From NCBI GenBank assembly GCA_020853255.1, contig JADYZI010000220.1:1-10006 (forward strand): 10,006 bases of DNA. The letters are read 5' to 3'. The position numbers were made by a program, and so were the translations under genes. Shown here one piece after another: positions 5,609-10,006 of the stretch. The notes under the pieces were generated by a model that was not told where the DNA came from, made no database searches, and saw only the letters and a list, made by a program, of their open reading frames with translations. The DNA is from Acidobacteriota bacterium. Its GTDB lineage: Bacteria; Acidobacteriota; Blastocatellia; Pyrinomonadales; Pyrinomonadaceae. Numbering within the stretch: the first letter of the stretch is position 1; the number at the start of each line of letters is the position of its first letter.

Positions 5609-6517
5609 TCACCTCATCCGTGTCAATTCCGCCTCAGCAGCTATGTATCCAAAGCTCGCCCATTGGTTGCCGTCCACGATCTTCTGAAATATTATCCGGG
5701 CTTTTTCCTTATCGCCGTTGTAAAGGAAATAGTTTCCGATGCCGTACCCAAGCGACGCTGAACCGAGCGTGTTCGCGTCACCCTTGATGCCAGCGAGCAG
5801 ATCATCGGCCTTTAGCTCGCCCCGGTTCAGCTTTATCAATTTCAAATAATCGTCATTCTCGATCACGTCGATAGCGCCGGCAAACCTGTCGAGCAAGCGG
5901 CGGGCCACCGTGTCTTTGCCCAACCGCCGCAGCGTCATGTAATGCCAGTAGGCCGTCGCGACACGCATATCATTGTTCGTCGAGACCTTTTCGGCCTGCC
6001 GGTAGGCGCGAAGGGCATTTTTGAGATCGGCCTTCACGTAATAGGCCAGCCCAAGGTGGTACCAGATGTTCGATTGCAGCGTGCTTGTCGGAATGTTCTT
6101 CGCGTTCGGCAGCCCGTCAGGCTCCACCTCGTCAGCCTTTCCTTTTATCAGCTTCGCCGCCATTTCAAGGTCCGCGATCGCATCATCAAAACAGCGCAGG
6201 GTTATCAGCCGATGGCCGCGATGACGATAAAACCTTGCATCGGATGGGAACTTTGAGATCCCATCTGTGAAGATCTTGATCGCACCCTTGTTATCGCCGG
6301 GATACGCAGTTCTCCGGCCAAGCCAGATGAAACTGTCCGCCTCATTCGGTTTTGCCGCGAAAACGGCCTTAGCTTCGGCAAGCTTGCTCGTATATTCGGC
6401 ACGTGCGGCGTCCGAAAGTATTGGCCTTACTTCCCGCGCCTCTTCGACGCAGCTTTGTGCATTTGCGAAACCGCCGCCCGCCAATATAAACACGGCGGCG
6501 AACAATAGGTGTCTCAT
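5609..6517 (-). CDS. Periplasmic tetratricopeptide (TPR) repeat protein
   Basis: A 302-residue exported protein. Residues 1-20 form a clear Sec signal peptide (MRHLLFAAVFILAGGGFANA) with an ANA site before Gln21. The mature chain is almost all helical TPR-like units, at roughly 61-92 (Trp65-Leu-Gly), 94-125 (FYRHRGHRL), 150-181 (WYHLGLAYY), 184-215 (TAYWHYMTL) and 253-284 (LGYGIGNYF), with the usual small or aromatic residues at the inter-helix positions and FP-S-DARFYRHRGH junctions. No catalytic domain is seen, so it probably binds protein partners in the periplasm. Cys23 and Cys109 could form a disulfide. The start at 6517 fits the signal peptide. No Shine-Dalgarno sequence is present, but an extended -10 box lies just upstream. 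It diverges from pgi across an 83-nt gap. Confidence 0.85.
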   Translation of the reverse strand: MRHLLFAAVFILAGGGFANAQSCVEEAREVRPILSDAARAEYTSKLAEAKAVFAAKPNEADSFIWLGRRTAYPGDNKGAIKIFTDGISKFPSDARFYRHRGHRLITLRCFDDAIADLEMAAKLIKGKADEVEPDGLPNAKNIPTSTLQSNIWYHLGLAYYVKADLKNALRAYRQAEKVSTNNDMRVATAYWHYMTLRRLGKDTVARRLLDRFAGAIDVIENDDYLKLIKLNRGELKADDLLAGIKGDANTLGSASLGYGIGNYFLYNGDKEKARIIFQKIVDGNQWASFGYIAAEAELTRMR

Positions 6518-6526
6518 ATACCGAAA

Positions 6527-6535
6527 ATTCTAACA
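6527..6535 (-). promoter_or_regulatory. Extended -10 promoter element for the TPR gene
   Basis: On the minus strand TGTTAGAAT (6535-6527) combines the TGN extension with TAGAAT, five of six matches to TATAAT. Nine bases separate it from the TPR start codon, so transcription would begin at or within a few bases of the ATG. No good TTGACA sits 17 nt upstream, which an extended -10 can do without. The 12-bp palindrome at 6548-6559 falls where the -35 region would be. Confidence 0.45.
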
Positions 6536-6547
6536 AAATCTCCACAG

Positions 6548-6559
6548 ATCCTTAAGGAT
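6548..6559. promoter_or_regulatory. Perfect 12-bp palindrome, candidate operator between divergent TPR and pgi genes
   Basis: ATCCTTAAGGAT is an exact 12-bp palindrome near the middle of the 83-nt divergent intergenic region. It covers the expected -35 position of the TPR promoter and lies just upstream of the putative pgi promoter (TTGCAC at 6567-6572, TAGATT at 6588-6593). A dimeric regulator bound here could act on both genes. No regulator gene is in the window. Confidence 0.35.
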
Positions 6560-6584
6560 TGTACTTTTGCACAAAACGGACGTG

Positions 6585-6593
6585 TGTTAGATT
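6585..6593 (+). promoter_or_regulatory. Candidate extended -10 element for pgi
   Basis: TGTTAGATT at 6585-6593 resembles the TGTTAGAAT of the divergent TPR promoter. The hexamer TAGATT matches TATAAT at four of six positions behind a TGN extension, and it ends 7 nt before ATG 6601. TTGCAC at 6567-6572 could be a weak -35 box with a 15-nt spacer. If used, the mRNA would be leaderless, in line with the absence of a Shine-Dalgarno sequence. Confidence 0.35.
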
Positions 6594-6600
6594 AGCCAAT

Positions 6601-8298
6601 ATGCCGAACCTGATGACCTTTACCCTGCCTGAACAGCTCAAGCAGGCCTACAAAACCGAGATCCAGAAGACGATCGAGGACAAACGGATAGCCAGGATAT
6701 GGGAAAAGGACGCATCCGTTTGGACCGGCGGGGACGAGGCCAAGTGGCTTGGCTGGCTCGATATCGTCAATGACGAACGAGCGAACCTGGGCCGGTACCG
6801 GGAACTGCATCAGGATCTAGGGTCCGCCGGATTCACAGACGTTCTGCTTATGGGAATGGGCGGTTCATCGCTGTGTCCTGAGGTGCTCGCGAAAACGTTT
6901 GGGAAAAATAATTTCCACATTCTTGATTCGACGGTTCCGTCTCAGGTGATTACGGCCGAAAGCAAATTGGATATTGCCAGAACGTTGTTCATTGTCGCCA
7001 GCAAGAGCGGTACTACGCTCGAACCAAATTGCTTCAAGCAGTATTTCTTTGACCGGGTGGAAAAAACGGTCGGAAAAGGTAATGCAGGCAAGCAATTCAT
7101 CACGATCACAGACCCGGGTTCAAAAATGCAGAAGATCGCAGAGGAAGACGAGTTTCGCCACGTCCTTTACGGAAAGCCCGAGATCGGCGGCAGATTCTCG
7201 GCCCTGTCGGCATTTGGTTTGGGACCTGCCGCACTCATGGGCCTCGATGTCGAAAAGCTTCTCGATTCCGCCGGTTCGATGGTCAGATCATGCAAAGCGA
7301 CCAATCCGAATGAAAACCCGGGGGCGATCCTGGGGACGATCCTCGGTGTCTGCCATCGCGAAGGCCGCGACAAACTGACCATCTTCACACCGCCCGAATT
7401 CTACGATCTCGGCGCCTGGCTTGAACAACTAATAGCGGAATCAACTGGTAAAAAGGGCATTTCTATTATCCCGGTTGACCGCGAACACCTTCAGACCGCT
7501 GACACCTACGGCACTGACCGCATTTTTGTAAATTTCACGGTCAAAGGTGCTGAAGTTGATGAAGATGTTCAGACCGACCTTGCCGATATTGTCGATGCCG
7601 GCCACCCGATGCTGAACATTGAGTTGACGGACAAGTACAGTCTAGGGCAGGAATTCTTCCGCTGGGAATTTGCGACCGCCGTCGCCGGAGCGATCATGGG
7701 GATCGATCCGTTCAACCAGCCCGACGTCGAATCGGCAAAGGTCGAAGCCCGCAAACTCACCGATGCCTACGAAAGTTCAGGTGCCCTTCCGCCGGACGAT
7801 CCTTTTTTCTCAGAGGACGGCATCTCGCTTTATTCATGCGCCGACTACGCGGCCGAACTGGAGAATGCGGTTGATGAAAGATCGCTTGCCGGGTTCATCG
7901 AGGCCCATCTGTGGAATCTTGCCGAGGGCGATTATTTTGCGATCCTTGCCTTTATCGAAATGGACCAGGAACATGACGACCTTATCCAACAACTGCGCAC
8001 TCATGTTCTGCAGCACTATAGTGTTGCAACATGTGTCGGATTCGGGCCGCGATTTCTTCACTCGACCGGCCAGGCGTACAAAGGCGGGGCAAACAATGGC
8101 GTGTTTCTGCAAATAACGGCGGACGACCCTATCGATGTGCCCGTGCCTGGCCAAAAGTATACCTTCGGCATTGTAAAAACGTCTCAGGCACGCGGTGATC
8201 TTCAAATTCTGCTTGACCGGGGAAGAAGGGCACTCCGAGTTCACATTTCCGGCAACGTCACCGAGGCCCTCGAACGTTTGGTTGATCTGCTTGTTTAG
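6601..8298 (+). CDS. pgi: Glucose-6-phosphate isomerase of the transaldolase/PGI-fusion type, here unfused
   Basis: Interconverts glucose 6-phosphate and fructose 6-phosphate in the cytosol (glycolysis, gluconeogenesis). From ATG 6601 it has 565 residues with two SIS-type sugar-phosphate subdomains. Motifs are GMGGSSLCPEV at 85-95, SKSGTTLEP at 134-142, GGRFSALSAFGL at 196-207, WLEQLIAESTGKKGIS at 273-288 with the likely catalytic Glu279, and GPRFLHSTGQAYKGG at 482-496 with His487 and Lys494. The C-terminal part (ADDPIDVPVPG, GDLQILLDRGRRALRVH) resembles the PGI half of bifunctional transaldolase/glucose-6-phosphate isomerase proteins rather than the classical enzyme. No transaldolase domain precedes it: upstream lies the divergent TPR gene. 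A TTG 42 nt earlier could start the frame, but it would overlap the candidate promoter, and the ATG gives the expected N-terminus. No Shine-Dalgarno sequence is visible. It converges on the HDOD gene 38 nt later. Confidence 0.93.
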   Translation: MPNLMTFTLPEQLKQAYKTEIQKTIEDKRIARIWEKDASVWTGGDEAKWLGWLDIVNDERANLGRYRELHQDLGSAGFTDVLLMGMGGSSLCPEVLAKTFGKNNFHILDSTVPSQVITAESKLDIARTLFIVASKSGTTLEPNCFKQYFFDRVEKTVGKGNAGKQFITITDPGSKMQKIAEEDEFRHVLYGKPEIGGRFSALSAFGLGPAALMGLDVEKLLDSAGSMVRSCKATNPNENPGAILGTILGVCHREGRDKLTIFTPPEFYDLGAWLEQLIAESTGKKGISIIPVDREHLQTADTYGTDRIFVNFTVKGAEVDEDVQTDLADIVDAGHPMLNIELTDKYSLGQEFFRWEFATAVAGAIMGIDPFNQPDVESAKVEARKLTDAYESSGALPPDDPFFSEDGISLYSCADYAAELENAVDERSLAGFIEAHLWNLAEGDYFAILAFIEMDQEHDDLIQQLRTHVLQHYSVATCVGFGPRFLHSTGQAYKGGANNGVFLQITADDPIDVPVPGQKYTFGIVKTSQARGDLQILLDRGRRALRVHISGNVTEALERLVDLLV

Positions 8299-8336
8299 TG
8301 GATCGCACCAAACCGCAAAATAGAATATCGACCGGC

Positions 8337-9215
8337 CTATTCGAAAGCCTTTACCAGGTCACCGAGGTTTGCCTCAACGGTCTGCCAGGCGGTTTTTATC
8401 ATCTCCGGCTTTAGGCCGAGTTGAATCACGGATTCCGACCATTCCAACCTTGCCGGATCTTCAGAGCGAAGGCCGACGCCGTTTACGTTGGCGATCATGT
8501 TGGCTGCGTCAACGATATAGGTAATTAGCAGTTGGTCCTGTGCCTGCGCCGGGTCATGGTGGTTCAGGATAGAGATACACACTTCATCCGGAAGGCCCCA
8601 ACGCCTGGCCACCAGGGCCCCGACCTCTGCATGGCTATAACCAAACTTGGCGATCTCAGCCCGCAGGGCCTCGCCGTCCTCGGCCGCTTCCATCGCCTCC
8701 AGAAAACCGTCGCTGTCGTATGTCAGAAGGATTATCTTGCCAACATCATGCAGAAGCCCGCAGACAAATGCCTCTTCACTTGACCGGTTGCGCAGCATCT
8801 TGCTGAGTTCGCGGGCCAGCAGTCCGACTGCCAGCGAATGCTTCCAGATGGTCTTTACCTCGCGGCTTTTATAAATGGCCTCGGAAAACGTCTTTGATGT
8901 CAGTTCCATCATGACGATGTCGTGTATCGTCACGGTTCCGACCGCGTTCACCGCTTGCTGCATTGTTGTAATGTGCTTTTCAAGCGAATAGATCGGCGAG
9001 TTTGCTAACCTAAGTATCCGCGTCACCAGCGACGGTTCAAAATTGATCGCTTCGGCCACCTTTGTGGTGGACGCGTCGTAGTCGCGGAGGACCGTGGTCA
9101 AACGCATTACTCCGCCTGGTGACGGCGGAAGTTTCATGTCAACGAGTGTGTCGAGGTCGATCCGCGGAGCCGCGGGAGGCACTCCAGGCACGAAATGAGA
9201 TTCTTGAGGAAGCAT
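8337..9215 (-). CDS. HDOD-domain protein (HD-related output domain), single-domain signalling protein
   Basis: A 292-residue cytosolic protein from ATG 9215. After about 20 residues rich in Pro it is one HDOD domain: LPPSPGGVMRLTTVLRD at 29-45, NFEPSLVTRILRLANSPIY at 58-76, a middle block AVNAVGTVTIHDIVM at 88-102, and the HD half with HSLAVG (His126), LLHDVGK at 154-160 (His156-Asp157), SHAEVGALVARRWGLPDEV (His195) and NHHDP (His219-His220). HDOD domains act in bacterial signalling, often controlling motility, c-di-GMP responses or competence; most are thought not to be enzymes. This one keeps the HD residues, so metal binding or hydrolysis cannot be excluded. No receiver, GGDEF or EAL domain is attached. 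A TTG at 9227 would add four residues, but it has no ribosome-binding site. It lies 120 nt behind thrC on the same strand and might share its transcript. Confidence 0.9.
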   Translation of the reverse strand: MLPQESHFVPGVPPAAPRIDLDTLVDMKLPPSPGGVMRLTTVLRDYDASTTKVAEAINFEPSLVTRILRLANSPIYSLEKHITTMQQAVNAVGTVTIHDIVMMELTSKTFSEAIYKSREVKTIWKHSLAVGLLARELSKMLRNRSSEEAFVCGLLHDVGKIILLTYDSDGFLEAMEAAEDGEALRAEIAKFGYSHAEVGALVARRWGLPDEVCISILNHHDPAQAQDQLLITYIVDAANMIANVNGVGLRSEDPARLEWSESVIQLGLKPEMIKTAWQTVEANLGDLVKAFE

Positions 9216-9220
9216 TTTTT

Positions 9221-9320
9221 TGAACAAAAAGTTTGAGATATAGGGCGAACGTAGTTCCCTCCTTCCCGCCTATCGGCAGAATTTTGAAAAACTTTACCGT
9301 AGCCTTCCGCTTTTTGTTCA
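9221..9320. repeat. Widely spaced perfect 11-bp inverted repeat in the thrC-HDOD gap
   Basis: TGAACAAAAAG at 9221-9231 and CTTTTTGTTCA at 9310-9320 are exact reverse complements 78 bases apart. The left arm lies five bases from the HDOD start codon on the mRNA side. In a minus-strand transcript the two arms could pair and bring the end of thrC next to the HDOD start. The arms are AT-rich, so chance is possible. The interval also holds GGAAGGAGG (minus strand, near 9262-9270), which resembles a ribosome-binding site but precedes no start codon. Confidence 0.4.
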
Positions 9321-9335
9321 GATCTGCACGTTGTG

Positions 9336-10006
9336 TTAAGAAAATGCCTCGAGGTATTTAATGCCCGAACCTGTGTTAAAGATAACAACGGTTTCGCCGT
9401 CCGCGACAAGGCCGTCGTCGATCAACTTTCTCAGGGCGGGCAAACAGGCGGCTCCTTCGGGCGCGGCAAAAATGCCTTCCGCCGCCCCGATCTCGCCGAC
9501 CGCCTTTATCAATTCCGCGTCCGTCACCGCGATCGCCGTGCCGCCCGAAGCCCGCAGAGCATCCAATATCAGAAAGTCCCCGATCGCCTTCGGCACCCGC
9601 AGTCCCGAAGCAACGGTCGCCGCGTTCTCAAATTCATCGGCGAACCGTTCGCCCGCGTGAAACGCTCGAACTATCGGTGCACAGGTCTCAGGTTGCACCG
9701 AGACCATCCGCGGCCGTTTTGAACCGATCCAGCCCATCTGTTCCATTTCGTCAAAGGCCTTCCACATCCCGATCAGGCCCGTCCCGCCGCCGGTCGGGTA
9801 AAGTATCACATCCGGCAGTTCCCAGCCCATCTGTTCGGCCAGTTCGTAACCCATCGTTTTCTTGCCTTCGACGCGGTATGGTTCCTTCAGCGTCGAAACG
9901 TCGAACCAGCCTTCTGCCTCTTTGCGTTCGGCCACGATCTTGCCGCAATCCGTGATCAAACCGTCGATCAGCGTTACGTTCGCACCCGTCTGGCGGCATT
10001 CAATAA
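9336..10006 (-). CDS. thrC: Threonine synthase (N-terminus cut by window edge)
   Basis: Converts O-phospho-L-homoserine to L-threonine and phosphate, the last step of threonine biosynthesis, with PLP. The frame stays open to the right edge; 222 residues are visible, about the C-terminal half of a fold-type II enzyme of roughly 400 residues. The part with the Schiff-base lysine is missing. Visible landmarks in the fragment are [20 protein letters not shown] (40-59), [15 protein letters not shown] (70-84) with the GGGTG loop that holds the PLP phosphate, [12 protein letters not shown] (104-115), [12 protein letters not shown] (183-194) and [11 protein letters not shown] (209-219) near the cofactor ring. 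These fit threonine synthase better than cysteine synthase or threonine deaminase. The stop is at 9336-9338. The HDOD gene follows on the same strand. Confidence 0.92.
   Translation of the reverse strand, partial: IECRQTGANVTLIDGLITDCGKIVAERKEAEGWFDVSTLKEPYRVEGKKTMGYELAEQMGWELPDVILYPTGGGTGLIGMWKAFDEMEQMGWIGSKRPRMVSVQPETCAPIVRAFHAGERFADEFENAATVASGLRVPKAIGDFLILDALRASGGTAIAVTDAELIKAVGEIGAAEGIFAAPEGAACLPALRKLIDDGLVADGETVVIFNTGSGIKYLEAFS

Noticed and set aside
6559..6600. TTG start for pgi adding 14 residues
   Set aside because: Those codons overlap the palindrome and candidate promoter, AAGGA abuts the TTG too closely, and the ATG at 6601 gives the normal family N-terminus.
3449..8298. A glucose-6-phosphate metabolic gene cluster (inositol synthase with pgi)
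   Set aside because: Two minus-strand genes lie between them and each has its own upstream region, so proximity alone does not show joint control.
1..10006. A new multi-gene system such as a defence island, toxin-antitoxin pair or biosynthetic cluster
   Set aside because: The genes are housekeeping or generic, change strand often, and show no shared theme; no toxin-antitoxin layout, nuclease, helicase or integrase is seen.

Overview
The window is an ordinary chromosomal stretch from a free-living, moderate-GC bacterium (GC judged by eye, not counted). Gene content and protein style fit an Acidobacteriota-like organism. The main pointers are a glucose-6-phosphate isomerase of the kind normally fused to transaldolase, a bacterial myo-inositol-phosphate synthase, an HDOD signalling protein, and intergenic space filled with degenerate CTTTGCG/CTTTGTG repeats. 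This placement is an inference from family resemblance. No mobile element, phage gene, tRNA, rRNA or CRISPR array was seen.

Layout, left to right: the N-terminal 329 residues of a secreted serine hydrolase of the beta-lactamase class C fold (minus, cut by the left edge); a possible 57-residue Cys-rich membrane or lipoprotein gene (plus); a class III PLP aminotransferase (minus); a possible 80-residue single-pass membrane protein (plus); inositol-3-phosphate synthase (plus); a lipoprotein methionine sulfoxide reductase A (minus); a periplasmic TPR protein (minus); glucose-6-phosphate isomerase (plus); an HDOD protein (minus); and the C-terminal 222 residues of threonine synthase (minus, cut by the right edge).

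The genes switch strand often and do not form a clear operon. The only same-strand neighbours are the TPR gene and msrA (about 200 nt apart), thrC and the HDOD gene (about 120 nt apart), and the 80-residue ORF and the inositol synthase gene (about 260 nt apart). Inositol-3-phosphate synthase and phosphoglucose isomerase both use glucose 6-phosphate, but genes on the other strand separate them.

Most of the unexplained structure is between genes. It includes a near-perfect 29-bp inverted repeat upstream of the 80-residue ORF, CTTTGCG-type repeat copies in three further gaps, a second long imperfect hairpin before the inositol synthase gene, and a perfect 12-bp palindrome in the short divergent promoter region between the TPR and pgi genes. 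Several genes lack a visible Shine-Dalgarno sequence and carry a -10-like hexamer just upstream of the start codon, which suggests leaderless or very short-leader transcripts. I did not find convincing evidence of a new multi-gene system.
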